DNA of 64,000 nt from Bacillus sp. cl95 (GTDB taxonomy: Bacteria; Bacillota; Bacilli; Bacillales; Cytobacillaceae): assembly GCF_900115925.1 (NCBI RefSeq), contig NZ_FOYF01000003.1, positions 318,721 to 382,720 of the forward strand. The letters are read 5' to 3'. This document shows positions 1 to 7,832 of this stretch, piece by piece; the first letter of the stretch is position 1, and the number at the start of each line of letters is the position of its first letter. Both the position numbers and the translations under genes were made by a program. The notes below the pieces were generated by a model. It was given only the letters and a program-made list of their open reading frames with translations, was not told the origin of the DNA and did no database searches.

Positions 1-363
1 AACGAGGAGAGAGAAGACTGATTTGAAAAATCCCCAATCAGAAAGTCGGCCGGCTAAGACATTATGAATGACCGCTAGCTGTCCAACGAGGTCAAACTGT
101 TGCCGTATCACGCCAACCTTTTTAGCGAACTCTTTACCGCTACGATATTCTTTTATCTGTTTCCCATCTATTTTCAAACTGCCAGTGTCCAGGTCAACAA
201 GACCAGCTAGAGAATTCAATAGAGTCGTTTTTCCGGCTCCACTCGGTCCGATCAAGGCAACCATTTCTCCCTTTTTAAGGGTAAAAGAAAGGGAAGATAG
301 TGCTATCTTCCGCTCAAAGTGTTTTGTTATTTGTTTTACATCAATCATAGAGTCTGAAGACAT
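1..363 (-). CDS. ABC transporter ATP-binding protein, PhnC-like (3' part outside window)
   Basis: Partial gene: 121 codons from ATG at 363 run off the left edge. The Walker A motif GPSGAGKTT is visible, and the segment NVLAGRLSDWGFFKS is typical of PhnC-type ATPases that energise phosphonate or related oxyanion uptake. A ribosome site (TAGGAGC) precedes the ATG, and the start lies 12 nt after the stop of the substrate-binding protein gene upstream, so the two form an operon. Because the partner binding protein resembles the clade proposed for selenium oxyanions, the ATPase probably serves that transporter; the substrate is inference. The permease would lie beyond the window. Confidence 0.88.
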   Translation of the reverse strand, partial: MSSDSMIDVKQITKHFERKIALSSLSFTLKKGEMVALIGPSGAGKTTLLNSLAGLVDLDTGSLKIDGKQIKEYRSGKEFAKKVGVIRQQFDLVGQLAVIHNVLAGRLSDWGFFKSVFSLLV

Positions 364-375
364 GAATTTTAGCTC

Positions 376-1248
376 CTACTTAATGATCTCTAATTCTTTA
401 GCGACCTTTTCAATTGCTTTATAGTTCTCATTTTTTGTTTCAATGAATTTGTCTGTTTGGAAGAAATCAAGAATTTCCTTTTGTTCACTATCCATTTCTA
501 ATAGAGCTTTTTTGACACTGGATTTAGTATCTTTGTCTATTTTATTAATCATCCAGTGATAATCATAATAAGCAGGTGTTGTATAAAATACATCTACTTT
601 TGAAGTATCTACTTTCTTTTCGGCAACGGCCGCTTCCCAAACTGCTTCATTTAAGGCACCCGCTTGGAATGCACCTGACTCTACCAGTTTATAAGTAGTA
701 TCGTGTGAACCTGAGAAATTCGGCTGACCTTCGAAGTCTTTTTTGGGATCGATTCCTTTTTCATTCAAAAAGAAACGCGGCATCAAATGGCCTGATGTAG
801 AGCTTTCACTTCCAAACGTGAAAGTTTTACCTTTTAAATCTTCCAACTCTGTAATTCCAGAATCCTTAGCCGCGATGAAAACTGAATGAAATTCTGCATC
901 CCGTGGTCTCTGAGCAATTGCTTCTGCTTCAGGAACAAGATTGTGCGCTTGCACGCCTGTCAATCCACCAAACCACGCCAAATGAATCTCACCTCGTTCA
1001 AATGCAGTTACAAGAGCCGCATAATCAACAGATGGAACAAATTCGACTTTCATTCCTGTTTCCTTAGCAAGATACTCAGCCACTTTATCCATGCTTCGAT
1101 TAAGATCAGCTGCGTTTTGATCAGGTATCGCTCCTATTTTCAAAACTTCCTGCTTTGTTTCTTTATTTTTAACTTCCTCTTTTTGTGAACAGGCTGTCAT
1201 CGAAATAAGGAATAATGCCATAAGTATGCCGATAATCCATTTTTTCAT
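376..1248 (-). CDS. PhnD-like substrate-binding lipoprotein, putative selenate/selenium-oxyanion ABC transporter
   Basis: A 290-residue lipoprotein. Signal peptide with lipobox (ISMTACSQ) at residues 13-20, then a PhnD-type periplasmic binding fold. Features such as GAIPDQNAADLNR, WFGGLTGVQAHNLVP, DAEFHSVFIA and FTFGSESSTSGHLMP are those I associate with the family annotated as putative selenate ABC transporter binding protein, a clade noted for occurring in genomes with selenophosphate synthase. The presence of selA and two selenoprotein genes in this window fits that. The start was set at the second of two adjacent ATGs, 8 nt after GGAGG; ATG 1251 is possible. A phosphonate or phosphite substrate remains the alternative. 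Confidence 0.8.
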   Translation of the reverse strand: MKKWIIGILMALFLISMTACSQKEEVKNKETKQEVLKIGAIPDQNAADLNRSMDKVAEYLAKETGMKVEFVPSVDYAALVTAFERGEIHLAWFGGLTGVQAHNLVPEAEAIAQRPRDAEFHSVFIAAKDSGITELEDLKGKTFTFGSESSTSGHLMPRFFLNEKGIDPKKDFEGQPNFSGSHDTTYKLVESGAFQAGALNEAVWEAAVAEKKVDTSKVDVFYTTPAYYDYHWMINKIDKDTKSSVKKALLEMDSEQKEILDFFQTDKFIETKNENYKAIEKVAKELEIIK

Positions 1249-1456
1249 CATTATTGCCTCCAAATATGTATTTTTACAAATATATTTCACCGAATAAAAA
1301 TGAAATACACGCATTTAGTAATTCTTTCATAAAAGCCATAACTTTTGCAAGCAACAACCCACAGAAAATATCCCCCTACAGCATACTGAAGGGGGATGGG
1401 GAAACAAATCTTACATTTACATTCATACTAAATGGATATGGATTCTTTTAGAAACA

Positions 1457-2002
1457 TCAGTCGTGATGTACCTTTTTACCGTTGTAAAATTTCGCTCCCA
1501 TTTGAACTGGATTCTCCTTTGCTGAAACATGTAGTGTTTTCAACCTAAAGACTGCAGTTTTACTTCCTAATGAGGACCTGTATTTATCCACATGTGAGCT
1601 TGCCAAAGGTTGGTTATAATAGCCAGGAACATATTTATCCAACATTTTTTGCATAATGACTGTCGCTGTAACCAAGTCTGAAATATACTCAATCTCTCCG
1701 AATAGCATTACACTCATGTAAGCTGTATCTGTTTTAGCCGGAACGGGATTGGTCATTGTCCCCATATCTTCACTTACAGTAAAACATGCGCTAGGATTGT
1801 CACGAATGATATCCACCTTACGTCCTTCCGATGCACCATGAATGAAGATATCCCCCATGTAATAAACGAAATTAAGCGGAATTACGTATGGAGATCCTTC
1901 ATCAGATAAGCCTAAATAACCCGTTTTCATACTTGCTAAGAATGTTTCAATCTTCGTTTGATCGTTTACTTCCAATTTAGATTGTCTAATCTGATTCTTC
2001 AC
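1457..2002 (-). CDS. Pyridoxamine 5'-phosphate oxidase family (FMN-binding split barrel) protein
   Basis: A 181-residue protein of the PNPOx-like split-barrel family: MKTGYLGLSDEGSPYVIPLNFVYYMGDIFIHGASEGRKVDII is the characteristic N-terminal half (strand with GYLGL, then the IPLNF and IHGA flavin/substrate-contact segments). Such proteins bind FMN, F420 or heme; the real substrate cannot be told from sequence. Start is GTG with TAGGGGGA upstream. It is transcribed divergently from a MocR-type regulator beginning 103 bp away, a common arrangement in which the regulator controls the oxidase-like gene. Confidence 0.8.
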   Translation of the reverse strand: MKNQIRQSKLEVNDQTKIETFLASMKTGYLGLSDEGSPYVIPLNFVYYMGDIFIHGASEGRKVDIIRDNPSACFTVSEDMGTMTNPVPAKTDTAYMSVMLFGEIEYISDLVTATVIMQKMLDKYVPGYYNQPLASSHVDKYRSSLGSKTAVFRLKTLHVSAKENPVQMGAKFYNGKKVHHD

Positions 2003-2105
2003 TATATATCCCCCTAAGTATTCATGTTAAAATCATCTTAAAATACATTTGGACTCACCAAAAGTGACAGTTTTCACATTTTAATTGGGGTCAGTTGGAG
2101 GATCA

Positions 2106-3515
2106 ATGGACATCATACCACTTATTGATAGACAGCATTCTTTGCCGATTTACAATCAACTATATCTTTATTTTCGGAATCAGATCGAATTAGGAAACCT
2201 TGGGGCTGGAGGCAAATTACCATCAATCAGGCAGCTTGCCACAAGCTTAAACATCAGCAGAAACACAGTTGAAATTGCTTATCAGCAACTATTAGCAGAG
2301 GGATATATTGAAAGCAAACCAAAGAGTGGATTCATTGTCACTGATTTGGAGGGCCACGATTTAAAACCGAAGAAAATCAAAACAGAGGTGAAAATAGTAA
2401 AGGAAAACTTGAGTAGTGAGATGATTGACTTTCAATATGGCGACATTGATCTTGATAAGTTCCCGCATAAACAGTGGAAGAAGTGTGTAAATGAAGTGCT
2501 CACCGACTACAAACAATCCACTTTTTCATACGGTAATAAAAAGGGACACGAAGGGTTACGGATGGAGATAGCTGATTACCTTTTCAGATCACGTGGCGTT
2601 CAATGTTCACATGAAGACATTATCCTATGTGCAGGAACTCAATCATCGATGACGATGATTGGTCAATTACTAGATTTAAGAGGAAAGAGAATCGCTTTTG
2701 AGAATCCAGGCTATGATGGGGTTAGAAATATCTTTCAAAACTTCGGGAGTGACATATATCCGGTCAGTTTAGATGATGACGGAATAAACATGGAAGTACT
2801 TGAGAAGAGCGACGCAAAAGTTTGTTATGTTACGCCATCACATCAATTTCCGCTTGGCATGATTCTTCCGATAACGAAACGTATGCGATTATTACAATGG
2901 GCTTTAGAGACCGACAGTTATATCATTGAAGATGATTACGATTCTGAATTCCGCTACCAAGGACAGCCGGTACCGTCACTAAAATCGCTAGACACAAATT
3001 CACGCGTTATCTATGCAGGGACGTTTTCCAAAGCATTTCTCCCTGCAGCACGCATGAGTTATGTCGTCTTGCCATCAGAACTAACAAAGAAACACGAACA
3101 ATATTTATCCCACCATAACCAAGCAGTTTCACCAATCATACAAGAAGCCATCTTTCATTTTATGCAAAAAGGATACTTTGATAGACACATCCGGAAGATG
3201 CGTAAGGTTTATCACGATAAACATGATATTCTCATCAAGAGCATACATAAATATTTTGACAGTAATGTCAAAGTAATTGGACAAAAGGCTGGACTCCATC
3301 TATTACTCGAATTCCCTCATTTGAATTATAAGGAATTCTCAAAACAAGCACGGAGGAAAAACGTCATCATCTATAACACAGATAAATTTTGGATGAAAAC
3401 TGAAACGAACAATATGATCATGCTTGGTTTCGGTGGTTTAAGTTTAGAGGAGATCGAGTCGGGAATTAAAGCTCTGGCTCAGTCATGGAATGACCTTCAG
3501 TACAAAAATAATTAG
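2106..3515 (+). CDS. MocR/PdxR-type transcriptional regulator (GntR wHTH + aminotransferase-I domain)
   Basis: 469 residues. N-terminal GntR winged helix (PIYNQLYLYFRNQIELGNLGAGGKLPSIRQLA..., with SIRQLATSLNISRNTVEIAYQQL as recognition region), then a PLP-dependent fold-type I aminotransferase-like domain with the EDDYDSEFR motif and the Schiff-base lysine in GTFSKAFLPAARM. Such proteins use PLP or a PLP-amino acid adduct as effector. Start ATG 2106 follows TTGGAGGA. It is divergent from the PNPOx-like gene and probably binds the 2003-2105 intergenic region. A repeat element begins at its stop codon. Confidence 0.9.
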   Translation: MDIIPLIDRQHSLPIYNQLYLYFRNQIELGNLGAGGKLPSIRQLATSLNISRNTVEIAYQQLLAEGYIESKPKSGFIVTDLEGHDLKPKKIKTEVKIVKENLSSEMIDFQYGDIDLDKFPHKQWKKCVNEVLTDYKQSTFSYGNKKGHEGLRMEIADYLFRSRGVQCSHEDIILCAGTQSSMTMIGQLLDLRGKRIAFENPGYDGVRNIFQNFGSDIYPVSLDDDGINMEVLEKSDAKVCYVTPSHQFPLGMILPITKRMRLLQWALETDSYIIEDDYDSEFRYQGQPVPSLKSLDTNSRVIYAGTFSKAFLPAARMSYVVLPSELTKKHEQYLSHHNQAVSPIIQEAIFHFMQKGYFDRHIRKMRKVYHDKHDILIKSIHKYFDSNVKVIGQKAGLHLLLEFPHLNYKEFSKQARRKNVIIYNTDKFWMKTETNNMIMLGFGGLSLEEIESGIKALAQSWNDLQYKNN

Positions 3516-3750
3516 CTCTGTTAAATGTGCCTGTATATTTTCGCTCCAGGCACTTTGCTTGCCGCGGGACATTGAATGGCTTCCTTGAATGAACCCACGC
3601 ACGAAGAAAATGCGATAGCACAAGGAATTCTCCCCTGAATTTACATCGCACGATATTATGCGATAGCATAATGGCGGATTTTCGAGGAGTCTTCGTGTCA
3701 TCCACTCCAGTTAACATTGTTTAATAATCAACCTTAAACTTTAACAGAGC
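3515..3750. repeat. MITE-like repeat with 11-bp terminal inverted repeats
   Basis: The 11-bp sequence GCTCTGTTAAA (3515-3525) is matched by its exact reverse complement at 3740-3750. Inside, near the left end, is TTTTCGCTCCAGGCAC...GCCGCGGGAC and near the right end GAGGAGTCTTCGTGTCATCCACTCC, a GC-richer layout I associate with a common non-coding Bacillus repeat. It encodes no protein and starts exactly at the stop codon of the MocR gene. A shorter relative lies at 48403-48496. Confidence 0.65.
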
Positions 3751-4075
3751 CAAATATAAACCTAGTTGTGACTCTTTTTTGAAAAAAATTTTAAAAACCT
3801 TTCGACACTAACAAGGGAAATGGTCGCTTTCCTAGACAGGTTTATCCACGCTTCTTCACATAACACTCCTAAACCCTGTAAACAGTAGGGAATAGGAGTG
3901 TTTTTCGTCATAATTTGTAGGAATTTATGTTGTTTCAATCAGATGATTTATTGGTATAAATGAATTAAAGAAACAACCTAAACATATACACTTCATGAAA
4001 AGACGATAAACATCATTTTGAATGTAATTTCAATTAAAAGCGACAAATAACAGACCAAAAAGAGGAGTGAAAAAT
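3751..4075. other. Intergenic stretch with a terminator
   Basis: About 325 bp without a supported gene between the repeat and the small ORF at 4076. It is AT-rich and holds one clear hairpin-plus-T-run (3862-3905) and nothing else I can support. Confidence 0.6.
3862..3905 (+). terminator. Rho-independent terminator
   Basis: AACACTCCTA (3862-3871) pairs with TAGGAGTGTT (3893-3902), with an inner CCCT/AGGG pairing, followed by a short T run. Confidence 0.7.
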
Positions 4076-4177
4076 ATGAAAATTCGAGTTGGAAGCTGGC
4101 AGGCATTAACATTACAAGACAAAATCTTCATTCTAAAAGCTATCAGTGACCGTTCTAAGTACAAAAAAAGCGCATGA
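4076..4177 (+). CDS. Small protein, 33 aa, unknown
   Basis: ATG at 4076 preceded by a good ribosome site (AGAGGAGTG, 7 nt away) gives a basic 33-residue peptide beginning MKIRVGSWQALTLQDK and ending SKYKKSA. The stop TGA overlaps the start of a second tiny ORF (TGATG), and a strong terminator follows, so the two could form a dedicated short transcript. I do not recognise the family. Confidence 0.5.
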   Translation: MKIRVGSWQALTLQDKIFILKAISDRSKYKKSA

Positions 4178-4251
4178 TGGAAGAAAAACACAACGCAATC
4201 AAGGGAGAAAATACTCGGCAGATGATGAAACTTATAACTTATAAAACGTGA
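4177..4251 (+). CDS. Possible coupled small ORF, 24 aa
   Basis: Starts at the ATG overlapping the preceding stop (TGATG), a layout used for translational coupling. It encodes MEEKHNAIKGENTRQMM followed by seven residues, with the terminator stem beginning at its stop codon. Support comes only from spacing; it may be untranslated. Confidence 0.3.
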   Translation: MEEKHNAIKGENTRQMMKLITYKT

Positions 4252-4303
4252 GGTCAGATATGCGATGCCTAATAATGGCAACGTTATTATCTGACCTATT
4301 TTA
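4251..4303 (+). terminator. Terminator of the two small ORFs
   Basis: AGGTCAGATA (4251-4260) pairs with TATCTGACCT (4288-4297), then ATTTTATTT. Confidence 0.75.
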
Positions 4304-4553
4304 TTTCATTTTTAAAATCCTTACACTTTTCATCGATAATAATCATTCACATGTTTACGATTGGACATTCTAATAATAGAATGGGTTCTAAAAAAAGAAT
4401 GTCCTCTATGTATGTACAACTCTAAAAAATATGTTACATTATTTATTAAGGAAAGCCATTACAAGGCTATTTTTACCAACTTAAAGTGTCCGCACTGAAA
4501 AAACAATTGTTTTCGTTACGTTTACATTTACGATGTTCAAGGAGGATGGATTT
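4304..4553. other. Leader region of kbl
   Basis: AT-rich 250 bp ahead of kbl. No riboswitch, T-box or convincing promoter could be assigned by eye. Confidence 0.4.
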
Positions 4554-5747
4554 ATGTCTAGCATGGGGTTAGAGAAATTTTTGACAGATAATCTTAACGA
4601 TTTAAAAGAAAAAGGTCTATATAACGTGATTGACCCACTACAAAGTGCAAACGGACCAATCATTAAGGTAAAAGGAAGAGAACTTATTAACTTGTCCTCA
4701 AACAATTATTTGGGATTGGCAACTGATGACCGTTTAAAGAAAGCAGCAAATCAAGCGATTGAGAAGTTTGGAGTTGGTGCTGGTGCAGTCCGAACCATTA
4801 ACGGAACACTTGAACTTCATACAAAACTTGAAGAAAAACTGGCAGAATTTAAACACACAGAAGCTGCCATCGCTTATCAGTCAGGTTTTAACTGCAACAT
4901 GGCTGCCATTTCTGCTGTTATGGACAAAAACGATGCCATTCTTTCGGATGAACTTAACCACGCTTCCATAATAGATGGTTGCCGTTTATCAAGAGCAAAG
5001 ATTATTCGTTTTAACCACTCAGATATGGAAGACTTAAGAGCAAAAGCGAAGGAAGCAAAAGAATCTGGACAATACAATAAAATCATGGTCATCACTGACG
5101 GCGTTTTCTCAATGGATGGTGATATTGCATTGCTTCCTGAAATAGTCGCTATTGCAGAAGAATTCGACTTAATCACTTATGTCGATGACGCACATGGTTC
5201 AGGTGTATTGGGTGATGGTGCCGGAACAGTTAAGCACTTCGGTCTTTCTGATAAAATCGATTTCCAAATTGGTACTCTATCAAAAGCCATTGGCGTTGTT
5301 GGAGGGTATGTTGCAGGGAAGAAGAACCTGATTGACTGGCTGAAAGTCCGCAGTCGTCCATTCTTATTTTCTACATCATTAACACCTGCAGATGTTGCTG
5401 CTAGTATTGCATCCATCGAAATTTTGATGGAAAGCACAGAACTTAACAAACGCCTTTGGGAAAATGGTGATTACCTGAAGAAAGGTCTAAAGCAATTAGG
5501 CTTTAATATTGGTAACAGTGAAACGCCAATTACACCATGTATCATTGGCGATGAAAAACTGACGCAACAATTCAGTACTCGTTTGAACGAGGAAGGCGTT
5601 TATGCAAAATCGATCGTTTTTCCAACTGTTCCAAGTGGTACAGGACGCGTAAGAAACATGCCTACTGCAGCACATACAAAAGAAATGCTTGATCAAGCAA
5701 TTGCAATATATGAGAAAGTCGGTAAAGATTTAGGAATTATCAATTAA
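4554..5747 (+). CDS. kbl: Glycine C-acetyltransferase (2-amino-3-ketobutyrate CoA ligase)
   Basis: A 397-residue alpha-oxoamine synthase. It cleaves 2-amino-3-ketobutyrate with CoA to glycine and acetyl-CoA, the second step of threonine catabolism. Visible family marks: [11 protein letters not shown] near the N-terminus, [12 protein letters not shown], the PLP-contact [12 protein letters not shown], and the catalytic lysine in [13 protein letters not shown]. Start ATG 4554 sits 8 nt after AAGGAGG; an upstream in-frame ATG at 4533 has no such site. The next gene 30 bp downstream is threonine dehydrogenase, so product transfer is within one operon. Confidence 0.96.
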   Translation: MSSMGLEKFLTDNLNDLKEKGLYNVIDPLQSANGPIIKVKGRELINLSSNNYLGLATDDRLKKAANQAIEKFGVGAGAVRTINGTLELHTKLEEKLAEFKHTEAAIAYQSGFNCNMAAISAVMDKNDAILSDELNHASIIDGCRLSRAKIIRFNHSDMEDLRAKAKEAKESGQYNKIMVITDGVFSMDGDIALLPEIVAIAEEFDLITYVDDAHGSGVLGDGAGTVKHFGLSDKIDFQIGTLSKAIGVVGGYVAGKKNLIDWLKVRSRPFLFSTSLTPADVAASIASIEILMESTELNKRLWENGDYLKKGLKQLGFNIGNSETPITPCIIGDEKLTQQFSTRLNEEGVYAKSIVFPTVPSGTGRVRNMPTAAHTKEMLDQAIAIYEKVGKDLGIIN

Positions 5748-5777
5748 AAGACGTATTGTTTTTGGAGGAATCGGAAC

Positions 5778-6719
5778 ATGAAGAAAATTATGATAACTGG
5801 CGCACTTGGCCAAATTGGGTCAGAACTTACCCTAAAATTAAGAGAAATTTACGGAACAGATAACGTTGTTGCAACAGATATTCGCCAAAATGAGAGTGAA
5901 GCAGCCCAAAACGGTCCATTTGAAATCGTAGATGTAACAGATATGAAGACAATGGTGGAAATCGCTAAAAAGCACCAGGTGGATACTGTGATGCACCTCG
6001 CTGCACTCTTATCTGCTACAGCTGAAAAGAACCCAATTTTTGCTTGGAATCTTAATATGGGTGGATTGATGAATGCACTAGAAACCGCGAGAGAAGTCAA
6101 TGCTCAATTCTTTACACCAAGCTCAATCGGTGCTTTCGGTCCTTCCACACCAAAGGATCAGACTCCACAGGACACGATTCAACGTCCAACAACGATGTAT
6201 GGAGTTAATAAGGTAGCAGGTGAATTGTTATCTGATTACTACTTCCACAAATTTGGATTAGATACGAGAGGACTACGCTTTCCGGGCTTAATTTCTTATG
6301 TAACTCCTCCTGGTGGTGGTACGACAGATTATGCAGTAGAAATTTATTATGAAGCGATCAAAAATGGTAAATACACCTCTTACATTGATAAAGGAACTTA
6401 CATGGATATGATGTACATGCCAGACGCTCTAAATGCCATCGTTGACCTTATGGAAGCTGACGCTTCTAAGTTAGTGCACCGAAATTCCTTTAACGTAACG
6501 GCAATGAGTTTCGATCCAGAAGAAATTGCAGCATCAATCAGCCAGCATATTCCTGGTTTTGAAATAAACTATGCAGTTGATCCTATTCGTCAGGCGATTG
6601 CAGATAGCTGGCCAAATTCAATCGACGCAACAGCTGCAAAAGAGGAATGGGGTTTCAAAGCAGAATATGACCTTGCAAAAATGACAGCAGATATGCTTGA
6701 GAAACTAAAACAAAATTAA
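5778..6719 (+). CDS. tdh: L-threonine 3-dehydrogenase, SDR (epimerase-like) type
   Basis: 313 residues of the extended short-chain dehydrogenase/epimerase fold: Rossmann motif [11 protein letters not shown] at the N-terminus, [16 protein letters not shown], and the catalytic Tyr-Lys in [11 protein letters not shown]. This matches the NAD-dependent threonine dehydrogenase class found in Gram-positives and trypanosomatids rather than the zinc MDR class. It oxidises threonine to 2-amino-3-ketobutyrate, the substrate of the adjacent Kbl. Ribosome site TTGGAGGAATC; operon closes with a terminator at 6735. Confidence 0.93.
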   Translation: MKKIMITGALGQIGSELTLKLREIYGTDNVVATDIRQNESEAAQNGPFEIVDVTDMKTMVEIAKKHQVDTVMHLAALLSATAEKNPIFAWNLNMGGLMNALETAREVNAQFFTPSSIGAFGPSTPKDQTPQDTIQRPTTMYGVNKVAGELLSDYYFHKFGLDTRGLRFPGLISYVTPPGGGTTDYAVEIYYEAIKNGKYTSYIDKGTYMDMMYMPDALNAIVDLMEADASKLVHRNSFNVTAMSFDPEEIAASISQHIPGFEINYAVDPIRQAIADSWPNSIDATAAKEEWGFKAEYDLAKMTADMLEKLKQN

Positions 6720-6734
6720 TATTTCAATAAAGTA

Positions 6735-6756
6735 CCCGCTGTTTGCGGGTCTTTTT
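6735..6756 (+). terminator. Terminator of kbl-tdh
   Basis: CCCGC TGTTT GCGGG (6735-6749) followed by TCTTTTT. Confidence 0.9.
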
Positions 6757-7007
6757 ATTTTGGCGCGATGTTGCTAATTGAACGTAGTTTAGGTACATTT
6801 TGTGAAACTGGCCAGAAATCTCGGAAAATTGGGTACAAATGAAAAAAATTAAATTAAAAACCTAAGTATTTGTACAAAAATCCTTTCAAATTGTACATAT
6901 TAAAGACTATGGTGAGTCCAGAGCCAGGTTTTTGAATCAATATTTTGAAAATCATTCTTTTTTATAATAAAATGGAATAAATATCTTTTTAAGTTGGGGG
7001 AAATAGC

Positions 7008-7247
7008 ATGAAGCAATATGAAGTAACTGTTGAATTTTGTATGATGTGAAACTACGCACCAAAAGCCGCGAGTCTCGCGGAAGAATTGTTTACACATTTT
7101 AACCGAAATATCCCTAAACTAAATCTTATTCCAGGCTCTGGTGGGATTTTTGAGGTTTCGGTAAATGGAAAATTAATTTACTCGAAAAAAGATACAGGGA
7201 TATTCCCACAGACAGAAGAAATAATTGAGTTGATTGAAGCAAATTAA
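7008..7247 (+). CDS. SelW-like (SelT/SelW/SelH family) selenoprotein with in-frame UGA
   Basis: Reading TGA at 7047-7049 as selenocysteine gives a 79-residue protein. Its N-terminus is a strand leading into C-M-M-U at residues 11-14, the CxxU redox motif of the Rdx/SelW family, and its C-terminal half contains GSGGIFEVSVNGK...YSKKDTGIFPQTEEI, the family's second conserved block. Start ATG 7008 follows AGTTGGGGG. A 6-bp hairpin lies right after the UGA as expected for a bacterial SECIS, and selA lies 0.6 kb downstream. Standard gene calling would miss this gene because each half is short. Role: thioredoxin-like redox protein, partner unknown. Confidence 0.88.
7047..7080 (+). promoter_or_regulatory. 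UGA selenocysteine codon and SECIS-like hairpin (SelW-like gene)
   Basis: UGA at 7047-7049; stem CCGCGA (7066-7071) with UCGCGG (7075-7080) and loop GUC. The apical loop starts 22 nt after the UGA and has G first, in line with known bacterial SECIS geometry recognised by SelB. Confidence 0.8.
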
Positions 7248-7250
7248 TCA

Positions 7251-7281
7251 GAAGGCTGTTTCCAATAGGGACAGCTTTTTA
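7251..7281 (+). terminator. Probable terminator of SelW-like gene
   Basis: AAGGCTGT pairs with ACAGCTTT around a 12-nt loop, followed by T residues. Confidence 0.55.
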
Positions 7282-7336
7282 AAGTTACAATAAGATTATT
7301 ATGTAAACTAAACAACAAAAAGAAGTAAAGCGAAAT

Positions 7337-7735
7337 TCAAGGAAGAGTGATAAAACAGTCCTTTCCTAAGCCTAACTCCTTTTTGCTAATAGACACTTCT
7401 AATACTCCTTCTCTAAAAGCAGCCTCAACTTTTTTAGTTATAATGAGGAAAGGAAACTCTACAGTTCGATTTCTCACTTGGCTTTTTTTATAGGAAGTTA
7501 ACGAAAGCTTTGCTGCTGTGATAATAAGCTTTTGCTTTTCTATATAAACGGACACTTCCGATGAATGATAATCACTTAAAAGGGCCTCAACAATAAGATG
7601 CGTGTCAGTTTCAAAAAGATCAATCCGGAATTGCGAATGATCAAGGTACGTGGTCAAAGGATCCAAAAAGAAATTTTCCAACCATTTTTCCATACTTTTT
7701 TGGTCAATGAACGCTTCTTCGCTGTTCGATGACAT
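7337..7735 (-). CDS. cotM: Hsp20/alpha-crystallin-like protein, CotM-like spore coat protein
   Basis: 132 residues. After an acidic N-terminus (MEKWLENFFLDPL) comes an alpha-crystallin-type domain: FRIDLFETDTHLIVEALLSDY...VSVYIEKQKLIITA...TVEFPF, then KKVEAAFREGVLEVSISK, equivalent to the small heat-shock signature. In B. subtilis the Hsp20-like coat protein CotM lies next to sspP-sspO-citB, the same order as here, which supports the assignment. Start ATG 7735 with AAGGGGGT upstream. It is divergent from selA. A general small heat-shock protein is the alternative. Confidence 0.75.
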   Translation of the reverse strand: MSSNSEEAFIDQKSMEKWLENFFLDPLTTYLDHSQFRIDLFETDTHLIVEALLSDYHSSEVSVYIEKQKLIITAAKLSLTSYKKSQVRNRTVEFPFLIITKKVEAAFREGVLEVSISKKELGLGKDCFITLP

Positions 7736-7770
7736 AATGATAACCCCCTTGCTTGGTTTATTTTATTCAT

Positions 7771-7799
7771 TTCATGAAAAATTGTGAAAGTGCTATAAT
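7771..7799 (+). promoter_or_regulatory. Probable selA promoter (extended -10)
   Basis: TGCTATAAT (7791-7799) is an extended -10; the -35 position (TTCATG, 7771-7776) is weak. Predicted start is about 27 nt before the selA ATG. Confidence 0.5.
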
Positions 7800-7832
7800 G
7801 ATGTTGTATTTTGAAAGAGAAGAGGTAATCCA

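Noticed and set aside
3466-3717. Minus-strand ORFs of 72 and 83 residues
   Set aside because: They lie across the MITE-like repeat and the end of the MocR gene and have no ribosome sites.
4338-4356. Possible Fur box (GATAATAATCATTC)
   Set aside because: Several mismatches to the 7-1-7 pattern and no iron gene follows; AT-rich chance match is likely.
7008-7049. Reading the SelW-like ORF as a pseudogene stopped at TGA
   Set aside because: The CxxU context, open frame after the TGA, hairpin and selA nearby all favour selenocysteine.
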